DNA from: Rhodospirillales bacterium
GTDB lineage: Bacteria; Pseudomonadota; Alphaproteobacteria; Micavibrionales; Micavibrionaceae
Length of the DNA stretch: 64,000 bases
Reading direction: 5' to 3'
Assembly (NCBI GenBank): GCA_020638395.1
Contig: JACKIP010000009.1
Coordinates: forward strand, 1 to 64,000
In this document: piece by piece, positions 1 through 8,474 of the stretch
Position numbering within the stretch: position 1 is the stretch's first letter
Layout of the letters: each line of letters begins with the position of its first letter
Notes under the pieces: generated by a model
Seen by the model: the letters and a program-made list of their open reading frames with translations, nothing else
The model's database searches: none
What the model was told of the DNA's origin: nothing
Translations under genes and position numbers: made by a program

Positions 1-84
1 GCAGAACGGCATGGCACACGTCAGAATAGGCGTGACCATCAAAAGCATCGCAAATCCGAGGATTAGTCTGGACATCTGCTCCAT
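1..84 (-). CDS. N-terminal fragment of a secreted or membrane protein
   Basis: An open frame of 28 codons starts at an ATG at 84 and runs off the left edge of the window. The visible residues are a short polar start, then a hydrophobic stretch (LILGFAMLLMVTPIL), then a cysteine. This is the shape of a signal peptide or membrane anchor; the cysteine follows LT, so it is not a clean lipobox. It lies 41 bases downstream of purE on the same strand and may share its transcript. The frame has a second ATG three codons in. The family is not recognisable, and the usual partner purK is not seen here. Confidence 0.4.
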   Translation of the reverse strand, partial: MEQMSRLILGFAMLLMVTPILTCAMPFC

Positions 85-125
85 CTTACAATATTTGCGT
101 AAAAAAGTCCTGAATTTTCTGTGGA

Positions 126-617
126 TCACGGGGTTTCGGCGACCGAGGCGGTTTGCGCCTGTTTCCAGGATGTCAGTTTTTCGGACAGGACGTCATCTTC
201 CAGCGCCAGAATGGAGGCGGCGAACAGAGCGGCATTCTTGGCTCCGGCGGTGCCAATGGCGAAGGTTCCGACGGGGATGCCGCCCGGCATTTGCACAATT
301 GAAAGCAGGCTGTCCATGCCTTTCAGCGCTTTGCTCTCGACCGGGACGCCCAGAACCGGCACAGATGTCAGGCTGGCGACCATTCCCGGCAAATGGGCCG
401 CGCCGCCGGCTCCGGCAATAATCACTTTTAATCCGCGCTCTTCTGCGGATCTGGCAAAGGAAAAAAGCCGCTCCGGTGTGCGGTGTGCGGAGACAATCCG
501 GATCTCATGTGGAATTTCAAACTGTTGCAGGATGAGCGTTGCTTGCTCCATGGTCGGGTAATCTGACTGAGAACCCATAATAACGGACACAAGCGGGGAG
601 GATTCGGAAAAGGTCAT
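126..617 (-). CDS. purE: PurE, N5-carboxyaminoimidazole ribonucleotide mutase
   Basis: Cytosolic purine-synthesis enzyme that converts N5-CAIR to CAIR. The 163 residues match the usual class I length. Family signatures are visible: GSQSD near residue 16 (phosphate/ribose binding), SAHRTPE with the conserved catalytic histidine near residue 45, and AGAGGAAHLPGM near residues 68-79. The start ATG overlaps the stop of the upstream YdcH-like gene as ATGA, which indicates translational coupling. The expected partner purK is not directly downstream inside the window. Confidence 0.96.
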   Translation of the reverse strand: MTFSESSPLVSVIMGSQSDYPTMEQATLILQQFEIPHEIRIVSAHRTPERLFSFARSAEERGLKVIIAGAGGAAHLPGMVASLTSVPVLGVPVESKALKGMDSLLSIVQMPGGIPVGTFAIGTAGAKNAALFAASILALEDDVLSEKLTSWKQAQTASVAETP

Positions 618-814
618 GCGATGATGTCCGGAAGCAGGGCGCTTTTCAGGCGGGAAATTTCATCTTTTAGTTGCAGCTTTTCCTTCTTCATGCGCTGGAC
701 CAGTAAAAGATTGACCGGAGCCGTATCCAGCAGCCGCTCGATTGTTTCATCCAGATCTTTGTGCTTCTGCTCCTTTTCAATCAGGAGTTCGCGCAGTTGC
801 TCTTCATCATCCAT
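614..814 (-). CDS. YdcH/DUF465 family small protein
   Basis: A 66-residue, highly charged, mostly helical protein, typical of the YdcH (DUF465) family of small coiled-coil proteins. The pattern is a Glu/Lys-rich first helix, a break around DTAPVN, then a second helix beginning LLVQRMKKEKLQLKDEIS. The family is widespread in proteobacteria and its molecular role is unknown. It is translationally coupled to purE by a 4-base ATGA overlap, so the two are probably co-transcribed. Confidence 0.8.
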   Translation of the reverse strand: MDDEEQLRELLIEKEQKHKDLDETIERLLDTAPVNLLLVQRMKKEKLQLKDEISRLKSALLPDIIA

Positions 815-886
815 TGCAATATCAATAACTTAACTATTTTTTTTAAGAGACATAGTATATCAAATATTTCCTGATATGAGAAGCAG

Positions 887-912
887 GAACTAAGAAAATT
901 TTCTTAATTCCC
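887..912. repeat. Inverted repeat between talC-type gene and ydcH-like gene
   Basis: The core at 891-906 is a perfect palindrome (TAAGAAAATTTTCTTA). It is extended by GGAA/TTCC arms after one mismatched base on each side. It lies 9 bases past the transaldolase stop and about 73 bases upstream of the YdcH-like start, both genes being on the minus strand. It could be a weak transcription end for the transaldolase or an operator for the ydcH-purE unit; neither is proven. Confidence 0.5.
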
Positions 913-920
913 GCGTCTTT

Positions 921-1574
921 TTACAGGATACTCTGACCGGTTTTTTTCCAGTCTTCCACAAAGGCGGCAAGTCCTTTGTCGGTCAGAGGATGTTTGTAGA
1001 GTTTGCGGATGACATCCGGCGGGCAGGTCACAACATCCGCGCCGATCCGGGCACTGTCGATGATATGCATCGGGTGACGGATGGAGGCAACCAGAACTTC
1101 TGTTCCAAAAGAGTAATTGTCGTAGATCGTAACGATATCCTCAATCAATTGCATACCGTCCTGTCCGATATCATCCAGGCGTCCGACAAACGGAGAAATA
1201 AAGGTTGCTCCGGCTTTTGCCGCCAGAATCGCCTGTCCGGCGGAGAAACACAGGGTGACATTGACCATCACGTCATTATCTGAAAGCTCTTTACAAACCT
1301 TCAATCCGGCTTCGGTCAGGGGGACCTTAACAGCGATATTCGGCGCAATCTCTGCGAGTTTTTCGCCTTCTTTCATCATGGTTTCAAAATCCGTCGCGGC
1401 GACTTCGGCGCTGACCGGACCTTCAACGATTTTGCAAATCTCTGCGATCAAAGGGAGAAATTCGCGACCGCTTTTGGCGATCAGGGTCGGGTTGGTGGTG
1501 ACGCCGTCCAGCAGGCCGGTACTCGCCAGATCCTTGATATCGTTCAGGTCCGAGGTATCTGCAAAAAATTTCAT
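921..1574 (-). CDS. fsa: TalC/FSA-type transaldolase (fructose-6-phosphate aldolase family)
   Basis: A 217-residue protein of the short transaldolase/fructose-6-phosphate aldolase subfamily, which transfers or cleaves dihydroxyacetone units in the pentose phosphate network. Diagnostic segments are MKFFADTSDL at the N terminus, GVTTNPTL near residues 24-31, and VKVPLT containing the Schiff-base lysine (K83). TLCFS and ASIRHP occur further on. Members act as cytosolic decamers. Sequence alone does not separate true transaldolase from aldolase activity. It is divergent from priA, with the two starts only about 26-38 bases apart. Confidence 0.93.
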   Translation of the reverse strand: MKFFADTSDLNDIKDLASTGLLDGVTTNPTLIAKSGREFLPLIAEICKIVEGPVSAEVAATDFETMMKEGEKLAEIAPNIAVKVPLTEAGLKVCKELSDNDVMVNVTLCFSAGQAILAAKAGATFISPFVGRLDDIGQDGMQLIEDIVTIYDNYSFGTEVLVASIRHPMHIIDSARIGADVVTCPPDVIRKLYKHPLTDKGLAAFVEDWKKTGQSIL

Positions 1575-1611
1575 GTGTCGTCTTCCGTTCTTTTTGATTA
1601 TGCTGGCCTAT

Positions 1612-3813
1612 ATGAGCATTCCTGATCTGTTTTTGCAAGAGCGGAAAGTGGTTTCTGTCCTGCCTGCGGCGTATGTCGGCAAGGCATATAGTTATGCGCT
1701 GCCGGAAGGGAGTGCGTTGCCGGAGCCGGGAACATTTGTCCGCATTCCCCTTCATAGCCGCACGGTTTTTGGGGTTGTGTGGGAACAGGAAGATCTTCCC
1801 CCGGCAACAGGAGCACTGAAAGAAATTCTGGAAATATATGATCTTCCGCCTCTGAGCGGGTCTCAGCGCAAATTCATTGACCGGCTGGCGGATTATACAT
1901 TATCGCCGCTGGGAGCGGTGCTGAAGATGACGTTATCTGCTCCGGCCGCGTTCGATTCTGAAAAAGGAATATCTGCCTATCGGGCATTGGCGCAGACAGA
2001 TATCCCTGAGAAATACCGGCAGGTTATGGCTTTTCTGCAGGGAGGGGAGGCCCGCACAACGGTGCAAATTACGGCGGCAACCGGATGCTCTGCCGGGATG
2101 CTGAAAACCATGCTCCGGAATAATTTTCTGGAAAAAATAACGGTGACATCGCCGCCGCCCTGTGAATTCCCCGATCCGGCGCGTGGATATTGCGAGCTAT
2201 CTCCGGCGCAGGATACGGTCGCGCAGGCTCTGAGCACCAGTGTCAGACAAGCGTCCTATTCCTGCACATTGCTGGACGGGGTCACCGGCTCCGGCAAGAC
2301 GGAAGTCTATTTTGAAGCCGTCGCAGAAGCGTTAAGACAGGAAAAACAGGTGTTGATTCTGTTGCCTGAGATCGCGCTGTCCAATGCGTTTCTGGACCGG
2401 TTTCAGCAACGGTTTGGCTGTGCGCCGGCTTTGTGGCACTCCGCCCTGACTCCTGCCCAGCGGCGGCACACATGGCGGGGCGTGTGCACGGGACGCACAA
2501 AAGTCGTGGTGGGGGCGCGTTCGGCCCTGCATTTGCCGTTCCCGTCACTGGGTGTTCTTATCGTTGATGAGGAACATGATCCGGCCTATAAGCAGGAAGA
2601 GCAGGTCATTTATCATGCGCGGGATATGGCGGTGCTACGCGCACATCTTGAAAAAATTCCTATTATATTGGTCTCCGCCACACCATCTCTGGAGACGATG
2701 CAAAATGTCTGGGAAGGACGATATCAGCATCTGGAACTTCCGGCGCGCTTTGGCGGTGCGCAATTGCCGCAGATTGATATTGTCGATATGCGTGACCACA
2801 AACCTCCGGATTCGCGGCATTTTCTGTCTGATATTTTACGAACAGCCCTGCAGGAGGCTCTTACCCGCAAGGAGCAGGGGCTTTTATTCCTGAATCGCCG
2901 CGGATATGCCCCTCTGACCCTGTGCCGCAGTTGCGGGCATCGTTTTGAGTGTCCGCGCTGTTCGGCATGGCTGACCGAGCATCGGCACAAAAGTATTTTG
3001 TGTTGTCACCACTGCGATTACAGCAAGCCTTATCCGGAGGTTTGCCCCGTGTGCGGCGATTCCGGGAGTCTGGCACCGTGCGGGCCAGGTGTGGAGCGCA
3101 TTGCCGAGGAAGTGAAGGAATATTTTCCCGACTCGCGCATTGAAGTGCTGGCAAGCGATATGAGCGAAAATCATGATGTGCTGAAAGCTGCGCTGACGCG
3201 GATCAGAAATCACGAGGTTGACGTTATTATCGGAACCCAGATTATTGCCAAAGGGCACCATTTTCCCAAGCTGACCTGTGTCGGGGTGGTTGATGCGGAT
3301 CTGGGGCTGGAAGGTGGCGATCTGCGGGCAACCGAGAAAACCTATCACTTATTACATCAGGTTGCCGGACGTGCCGGGCGTGAATCTCTGGAGGCACATG
3401 ACCCGGGACGGGTGTTTCTGCAAACGTGGATGCCGGATCATCCGGTGATGCAGGCTCTGGCGGCGGGGGCGCGGGACGGATTTTTGCAGGCAGAAGCGGC
3501 CATGCGGGAAGCCGCGCACATGCCCCCCTATAGTCGTCTGAGCGCCTTGATTGTCAGTGGCACGCATGAGGCGCAAACTCTGGAGATCGCCCGGCAGATC
3601 TCTGCCGTAGCCCCGCAGACGGCGCAGATCAGAGTATTGGGCCCGGCCCCGGCCCCGCTCTCGAAAATAAGGAATAAATTCCGCTACAGATTGCTGGTCA
3701 TCGCCGATAAATCCCTGCATATTCAAAAAACCCTGCGGCACTGGCTGGGAGAGGTGAAAGTTCCCGCCGCCGTTCAGGTTTCGGTCGATATTGATCCCCA
3801 GAGTTTTTTGTAG
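1612..3813 (+). CDS. priA: PriA, primosomal replication restart helicase
   Basis: A 3'-to-5' DNA helicase that reloads the replisome at stalled forks. From the ATG at 1612 it is 733 residues, the normal family size; an in-frame ATG at 1600 would add four residues. The frame stays open further upstream, but that part lies antisense to the transaldolase and is not expected to be coding. Order of domains: N-terminal DNA-binding region, Walker A (GVTGSGKT), DEEH Walker B, and a zinc-binding block of eight cysteines (CRSC, CPRC, CCHHC, CPVC). The C-terminal helicase lobe contains GTQIIAKGHHFP and QVAGRAGR. Confidence 0.96.
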   Translation: MSIPDLFLQERKVVSVLPAAYVGKAYSYALPEGSALPEPGTFVRIPLHSRTVFGVVWEQEDLPPATGALKEILEIYDLPPLSGSQRKFIDRLADYTLSPLGAVLKMTLSAPAAFDSEKGISAYRALAQTDIPEKYRQVMAFLQGGEARTTVQITAATGCSAGMLKTMLRNNFLEKITVTSPPPCEFPDPARGYCELSPAQDTVAQALSTSVRQASYSCTLLDGVTGSGKTEVYFEAVAEALRQEKQVLILLPEIALSNAFLDRFQQRFGCAPALWHSALTPAQRRHTWRGVCTGRTKVVVGARSALHLPFPSLGVLIVDEEHDPAYKQEEQVIYHARDMAVLRAHLEKIPIILVSATPSLETMQNVWEGRYQHLELPARFGGAQLPQIDIVDMRDHKPPDSRHFLSDILRTALQEALTRKEQGLLFLNRRGYAPLTLCRSCGHRFECPRCSAWLTEHRHKSILCCHHCDYSKPYPEVCPVCGDSGSLAPCGPGVERIAEEVKEYFPDSRIEVLASDMSENHDVLKAALTRIRNHEVDVIIGTQIIAKGHHFPKLTCVGVVDADLGLEGGDLRATEKTYHLLHQVAGRAGRESLEAHDPGRVFLQTWMPDHPVMQALAAGARDGFLQAEAAMREAAHMPPYSRLSALIVSGTHEAQTLEIARQISAVAPQTAQIRVLGPAPAPLSKIRNKFRYRLLVIADKSLHIQKTLRHWLGEVKVPAAVQVSVDIDPQSFL

Positions 3814-3873
3814 CAAATAGAGGAAGATAACAGTTACAGGCTTCAAGAAGACTGCTATATAAGGAGGGTGAAA

Positions 3874-4662
3874 ATGCGTAACAGGGCCTCCGTGAATATT
3901 TTTCGTACCGATCTTTCGTCTCATATGACCTCATATGATCTGCTGAAAACCTTTGCGATTATTCTGATGGTGATCGACCATCTGGGGTTTTTCTTTTTTC
4001 CTCACATTGAGGAACTGCGTCTCATCGGGCGGCTCTCTGCACCGATCTGGTTTTTTCTGATCGGATATGCCAGGACGCGCAAGCTGGAGCTGCGCCTATG
4101 GATCTGGGGCGCGGTTTTGCTGTTTGGCGGGATGTGGATTCGGCAGGGGCACGGGTTTTTGCCGTTAAATATTCTGTTTGATTTTTTGTTGATCCGCGCC
4201 ATCCTTGAGGTGGTGATGGCCCGTGCGGTGCGGAATTTCGAAACCTTATTTGGCATGTTCTGGCTGTTTGCTTTATTGGCCTTGCCGAGTATTTTCTTTC
4301 TGGAATATGGAACCTTTGGGGTTCTGTTTGCGATGATGGGATATCTGGCGCGCAACCGCGCAAACATTCCAACCCTGTCTTCCAAAGATATCAGGATTTT
4401 TATCCTTTTAACCACGCTCGCCTATGCGTTGGGCATGTGGCACGAATTCCGCTTCGAGACAGTAAATGCCGGGTTGATGACGGTTTTGCTGCTGTGTCAA
4501 AGCTTTTTACTGTTCTCCTTCAAGCCGGCCGACCTTCCGGTCAAAAACCCGATTGCGAGGCTGTTGAAATATCCGCTCTTCCTGACCGGCCGCCGGACAC
4601 TGGAAATTTATGTCGTTCACCTGCTTATTTTTATGTATGTTAAAGCTTATGGCGTTTTTTGA
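3874..4662 (+). CDS. TraX family membrane protein, copy 1
   Basis: A polytopic membrane protein of about 262 residues resembling the TraX family. The type member acetylates F-pilin; many chromosomal relatives are putative membrane acyltransferases. Visible features are MTSYDLLKTFAIILMVIDHLG at the N terminus (shortened here to its key residues D, K, D, H), about eight hydrophobic segments, a LEYGTFG motif near the middle, and GRRTLEIYVVHLL near the C terminus. The ATG at 3874 is chosen because AGGAGG lies 6 bases upstream; a GTG at 3868 is also in frame. A second TraX-like gene lies at 5795, sharing the EYGT and GR(R/K)(T/S)LEIYV(V/I)H signatures. The substrate is unknown. Confidence 0.8.
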   Translation: MRNRASVNIFRTDLSSHMTSYDLLKTFAIILMVIDHLGFFFFPHIEELRLIGRLSAPIWFFLIGYARTRKLELRLWIWGAVLLFGGMWIRQGHGFLPLNILFDFLLIRAILEVVMARAVRNFETLFGMFWLFALLALPSIFFLEYGTFGVLFAMMGYLARNRANIPTLSSKDIRIFILLTTLAYALGMWHEFRFETVNAGLMTVLLLCQSFLLFSFKPADLPVKNPIARLLKYPLFLTGRRTLEIYVVHLLIFMYVKAYGVF

Positions 4663-4668
4663 ATTATT

Positions 4669-4799
4669 GAAGCCTCTGCAAAAGTCCAGAATCGTCATCC
4701 TGAGCCGCAGGAGAAGGATTTGGAATTATTGAAAAAGAAGATTCTTCGCTATGCTCAGAATGACGGTTTTGTAAAATTGCAACCTTTTGCAGGGGCTTC
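4669..4799. repeat. Dispersed palindromic element A, copy 1 (complete)
   Basis: A 131-base imperfect palindrome filling the gap between the convergent TraX and methyltransferase genes. Its ends are 16-base inverted repeats (GAAGCCTCTGCAAAAG and its complement, one mismatch) at 4669-4684 and 4784-4799. An inner pair, GTCATCCTGAGC and GCTCAGAATGAC, forms a second set of arms. Copies occur at 24641-24739 and 31317-31433, the latter inverted. Its right end overlaps the methyltransferase stop codon. The structure suggests a MITE-like or REP-like element that could also stop transcription from both sides. Confidence 0.8.
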
Positions 4800-5731
4800 T
4801 ATAGAGGTTTTTTCAAAATTGCGACGCAGGAAATATCCAGATTCAAGCGCTTCGCTTTTTCCAGACTAATCCCTGTTGCTGGAAATTCGTGAAATTCTTC
4901 TATTTCAAAGCCTTTGTTCAAGTACAAATTTTTTACCTCTTCCGGTGATCTCCAGAGAAAGATGTGATCCGGAGCCGGGCTATTGACGGGGACGTTTATA
5001 AAAGCTCGCCCACCGGGTTTAAGGATCTTATAAATATGTTCAAGTCCTTTTTCAGGGTTTTCCGTGTGTTCCAGAACTTCGCTACAAATGACACTGTCAT
5101 ACTTGTTTCTTATACCGCTATCTTCCAGAACATCCTGTTCTCTCACATTAATATTTTCCGTGATGCCCATAGTTTTTAATGACTGTTTGGTCGCGGCCAG
5201 ACTGGTTGCACTGATATCCCATGCTTCGAGTGCGCCATGACGGTCAGTTAGTGCGGCCAATAACAGAAATAAGCCATGACCAGGACCAATATCCAGATGT
5301 TGGTAATTATCTGGGTTCATGTGCAAAAATTTAATTGAATATAAACAAAACGCTTTTGCATGATTGGGCCAGAAAAATTGAGACATTAGTATGCCATGTA
5401 CATATTTTCCCATATATTGAGGGTCATCATACACTTTTTCCTTTGCTTCCTGAATGGTGTTTAAACGGTAGGAATGATGTCTATGGAAATAAAGTTGTTC
5501 CTCTTGGAAACGCTCACACATCCATCGGTAATCTGCGAGATAGGATTTAAGGTTGTCTTTTATTATTTTTACCGCAAACAGTGCAATTTTTTCTAGTTCC
5601 TTAATTTCTTCGTCGGATAATTGTGTGTATCCACGCCGTAGGGCCGTTTCATGTTCTGGCCATATTTGAAGCAGATCTGTTGAAAAAGCGCTCAATTGGG
5701 GGAAACTCTTTAGAGTATCGATTTTAGTCAT
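4799..5731 (-). CDS. Class I SAM-dependent methyltransferase
   Basis: A 310-residue protein with a C-terminal Rossmann methyltransferase domain. Motif I is LDIGPGHGLFLLLA near residue 145, the acidic residue after strand 2 is in EAWDIS, and SVICSEVLEHTE plus ILKPGGRAFINVPV supply the later motifs. The N-terminal 130 residues are helical and not recognised. It is divergent from the second TraX gene, 63 bases away, and convergent with the first. Its position beside an acyl carrier protein and FkbH-type gene suggests a role in small-molecule or envelope acyl modification. The methyl acceptor cannot be told from sequence. Confidence 0.85.
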   Translation of the reverse strand: MTKIDTLKSFPQLSAFSTDLLQIWPEHETALRRGYTQLSDEEIKELEKIALFAVKIIKDNLKSYLADYRWMCERFQEEQLYFHRHHSYRLNTIQEAKEKVYDDPQYMGKYVHGILMSQFFWPNHAKAFCLYSIKFLHMNPDNYQHLDIGPGHGLFLLLAALTDRHGALEAWDISATSLAATKQSLKTMGITENINVREQDVLEDSGIRNKYDSVICSEVLEHTENPEKGLEHIYKILKPGGRAFINVPVNSPAPDHIFLWRSPEEVKNLYLNKGFEIEEFHEFPATGISLEKAKRLNLDISCVAILKKPL

Positions 5732-5794
5732 GATATGTAATCTCTGTATTTAAAAAATTATACGGTATTTATCCGGATAGTATATAAACTAAAT

Positions 5795-6541
5795 ATGTAC
5801 CATAATCTAACAGCTTATACACTTTTGGCAATAACGGTTGTCTCTATGGTTGCGGGGCATGTGTTTTATTATTTCTATCCAGACGCTCTGTGGTTGCGGA
5901 TACCGGATAGAATCCTGGTGCCTACTTTTCTTGTACTGATTGGTTATAATGTTGGGCGAAAATCTGATTTTTTGATGTGGTTTGGTGCTATTGTCGTCAT
6001 GGGGACGCACCTTCTCTTGTATCATGATATATGGATAAATGTTCTGGGTACATTTATCCTGGTGAGGGCCTTGATTGATCCGATAATGTATCTATTGTTA
6101 CGAAGCAAATTCTGGTTTTGGTTCTTTAGTATTCTTTTCGTGGTGTTGTCGCCTGTCGCCAATCATTTTTTTGAATATGGGACGATTGCTTTCACAATGG
6201 CAATGGCAGGTTGGATCAACAGAAATAGAGATGAAGCCAAGCATATTGTTGATCCTGACCACTATTTTATTTTTGCGACAATTGGTTATATCTTTTTTAC
6301 ACAGGTGGTTTTTCATTTTTCTCAGCTGGAGTTAATGATTATTATCACCGGGACCGCCGTGACAATGATTCTTTTGTATGATTTTAGAACACTTTTGATG
6401 AATTCTATTCGTCGGCGCCCTCGCGATCTGATTGAAAAAACCGTTAGTTTTATAGGACGAAAAAGTTTAGAAATATATGTGATCCATGTTGTTTTGTTCG
6501 AAATGATTCTTTATGCTGCTCTCCATAGAAGTTTGGGATAA
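5795..6541 (+). CDS. TraX family membrane protein, copy 2
   Basis: A 248-residue polytopic membrane protein paralogous to the one at 3874. The shared landmarks are FFEYGTIAF followed by a short loop ending in NRNRDE (compare LEYGTFG...ARNRAN in copy 1) and GRKSLEIYVIHVV near the C terminus. Like other TraX relatives it is probably a membrane acyltransferase. No Shine-Dalgarno is evident before the ATG; a 10-base palindrome TATCCGGATA lies at 5770-5779 just upstream. Stop and start of the next gene are 16 bases apart, so it heads a TraX-ACP-FkbH operon. The block is AT-rich compared with neighbouring housekeeping genes. Confidence 0.72.
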   Translation: MYHNLTAYTLLAITVVSMVAGHVFYYFYPDALWLRIPDRILVPTFLVLIGYNVGRKSDFLMWFGAIVVMGTHLLLYHDIWINVLGTFILVRALIDPIMYLLLRSKFWFWFFSILFVVLSPVANHFFEYGTIAFTMAMAGWINRNRDEAKHIVDPDHYFIFATIGYIFFTQVVFHFSQLELMIIITGTAVTMILLYDFRTLLMNSIRRRPRDLIEKTVSFIGRKSLEIYVIHVVLFEMILYAALHRSLG

Positions 6542-6557
6542 TGGATGAGGAGAGGTT

Positions 6558-6791
6558 ATGTCAGATAAACTCATTGCGCTTTTTGCGGATATTTTAGAGA
6601 TTTCGGAGGATATGCTTAATGATGAGACATCCCCCAAGAATACGTGGCAATGGGATAGCTTGACGGCTATGCACTTGATTGCCGCTATCGAGACGACATT
6701 TGACGTTCGGTTATCAACTAAGGAAATTGTCAGTATGGACAGCATCGCCAAGGTTCGTGCTGTGCTGCAGGGAAAAAATATTGATATCTAA
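6558..6791 (+). CDS. Acyl carrier protein
   Basis: A 77-residue stand-alone carrier protein. The phosphopantetheine attachment serine is Ser34 in the WDSLTAMHL motif, placed as in dedicated pathway ACPs rather than the fatty-acid ACP (which has DSLD). A GAGGAGAGG Shine-Dalgarno precedes the ATG. It sits between TraX copy 2 and an FkbH-type protein, 17 bases before the latter. FkbH homologues load glyceryl groups from 1,3-bisphosphoglycerate onto such ACPs, so this protein is the likely carrier for a glyceryl or related acyl unit. Confidence 0.88.
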   Translation: MSDKLIALFADILEISEDMLNDETSPKNTWQWDSLTAMHLIAAIETTFDVRLSTKEIVSMDSIAKVRAVLQGKNIDI

Positions 6792-6808
6792 AAAATCTGG
6801 ATTCGTAC

Positions 6809-8470
6809 ATGGTTGAAGATGCTGGTTTCAGAATTGGGATTTCAGCCAGTGTAACGGGGGATCCTCTGGTTCCTCATCTGCAAAAATATCTGGCTCGGAG
6901 GGGTATGAAATCTTCTGGTGTTCAGGTAGCCCCGTTTAACCAGATTCATCAGGTTTGCAGGCAGCACGAACAAGTGTTTGGCGGTTCCCCGGATATTATT
7001 TTTTTATCTTGGAGATTGGAAGACCTTCTGGGGTCTCCTTTATCTGATTGGGAGAAAATTCATAAGGTACTGGGCGATTTGGCGGAGTCCGTATCTATTT
7101 TACGTCAAAATTTTTCTGGTACGCTCATTGTAACGCTTCCGGCCTGTCCTGTTGATTTTTCAAACGATCTTCTTTCTGTTACGCCTAATCCTGCATCTGT
7201 TTCTGTCGATCATCTTCGAGTGTTCTGGCTGGGCTTGTTAGAGAATAGGGGGAGTATTCATCATCTTGATACGCATTCAATTTTACTCAAGATCGGACAG
7301 GATCAGGCTTATGACGCCCGGAAATGGTATCTTTATCGGCAACCCTGGAGTGAGCGTTTTTGGGAGCTTTTGGCCAGACAAGTCGGACGTATCATTTGTC
7401 TGCAAACATTACCCGCAAAGAAATGCATTGTTCTGGATGCGGATAATACGTTGTGGGGAGGGGTTGTTGGAGAAGACGGGTTGTCAGGCATTCATCTAGG
7501 GAATGATTTCCCTGGAAGGGTATACAAAGATTTTCAGAAATCTTTATCATTTCTTCAAAAAAAAGGTATTTTGTTAGCGATAGCCAGCAAGAATAATGAA
7601 GCTGATTTTTTTAGTGTACTGGATCAGCATGATGAAATGCTTCTCAAGCGAGAGGATTTTGTCGCTTTTGAGGTGCATTGGAACTCAAAAGTTGAAAGCC
7701 TTAAGAATATTGCCAAAAAATTAAACATTGGTCTTGATTCAATTGTGTTTATTGATGATTCAGGTAAAGAGATTGGTGAGGTAAAGGAACGGTTGCCAAT
7801 GGTAACGTGTTTGCAGGTCCCTGAAGAAATTACGGATCTTCCGACTTTTTTACAAACAGAAGATATATTTGATATGGAAAGTATTACGGAGGAAGATCTT
7901 TTGCGGACAAGTCGTATACAGGCAACGGAGCAACGGCAACGCCTTCAGGAGGTTTTGTCCGAAGATGATTATAAATTGTCGCTTAATTTACAGATGTCTG
8001 TATTTCAGATGCAGGATCAGCATGTGCAGCGCATTGTGCAATTAATTAATAAAACGAACCAATTCAATCTGACAACTATACGGCGCTCTCAGGAAGAAAT
8101 TCAAGCTTTGGTCGCCTCTGGAAAGTATATTATTGTAGGGATGACTCTTGAGGATAAGTATGGCGACTATGGGTTGGTGGGAGTTGCAATTGTTAAAAAA
8201 GAACACAATATCGGCATCATCGATACTTTTTTGATGAGTTGTCGGGTTTTGGGCCGAGATGCAGAAGTTGCCTTTTTAACGGCATTGGCAAATATCTCTC
8301 AGACTTACGGGTGCGAGTTTCTGCGTGGATACTATGTACGGACACTTAAAAATGAGATGGTTTCCAATTTCTATCAAAAACAGGGGTTTTCTTCTGTTGG
8401 TGATTTCTGGCAGGCTTCTTGTGAGGATATTAAGGCATTACAGCACATTGTTGACGTTAAAATCATTTAG
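6809..8470 (+). CDS. FkbH-type HAD-IIIC phosphatase/acyl-loading protein
   Basis: A 553-residue three-part protein. Residues 1-195 resemble the N-terminal SGNH-like region common in FkbH homologues. Residues 205-330 are a HAD domain with nucleophile motif VLDADNTLW (D210 and D212), SKNNE and VFIDDS. The C-terminal 200 residues look like a GNAT fold with SCRVLGRDAE and FYQKQGF. Characterised FkbH proteins dephosphorylate 1,3-bisphosphoglycerate and place D-glycerate on an ACP thiol; the ACP gene directly upstream fits this. No gene for the later methoxymalonyl steps is nearby. Composition is strikingly AT-rich: bases 7681-7740 have 18 G+C in 60, against 43 in 60 at 8761-8820 in glpX. It is convergent with glpX, 4 bases away. 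Confidence 0.85.
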   Translation: MVEDAGFRIGISASVTGDPLVPHLQKYLARRGMKSSGVQVAPFNQIHQVCRQHEQVFGGSPDIIFLSWRLEDLLGSPLSDWEKIHKVLGDLAESVSILRQNFSGTLIVTLPACPVDFSNDLLSVTPNPASVSVDHLRVFWLGLLENRGSIHHLDTHSILLKIGQDQAYDARKWYLYRQPWSERFWELLARQVGRIICLQTLPAKKCIVLDADNTLWGGVVGEDGLSGIHLGNDFPGRVYKDFQKSLSFLQKKGILLAIASKNNEADFFSVLDQHDEMLLKREDFVAFEVHWNSKVESLKNIAKKLNIGLDSIVFIDDSGKEIGEVKERLPMVTCLQVPEEITDLPTFLQTEDIFDMESITEEDLLRTSRIQATEQRQRLQEVLSEDDYKLSLNLQMSVFQMQDQHVQRIVQLINKTNQFNLTTIRRSQEEIQALVASGKYIIVGMTLEDKYGDYGLVGVAIVKKEHNIGIIDTFLMSCRVLGRDAEVAFLTALANISQTYGCEFLRGYYVRTLKNEMVSNFYQKQGFSSVGDFWQASCEDIKALQHIVDVKII

Positions 8471-8474
8471 CCTC

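Noticed and set aside
1255..1611. N-terminal extension of the priA reading frame
   Set aside because: It runs antisense through the transaldolase gene and has no PriA similarity; family length fits a start at 1600 or 1612.
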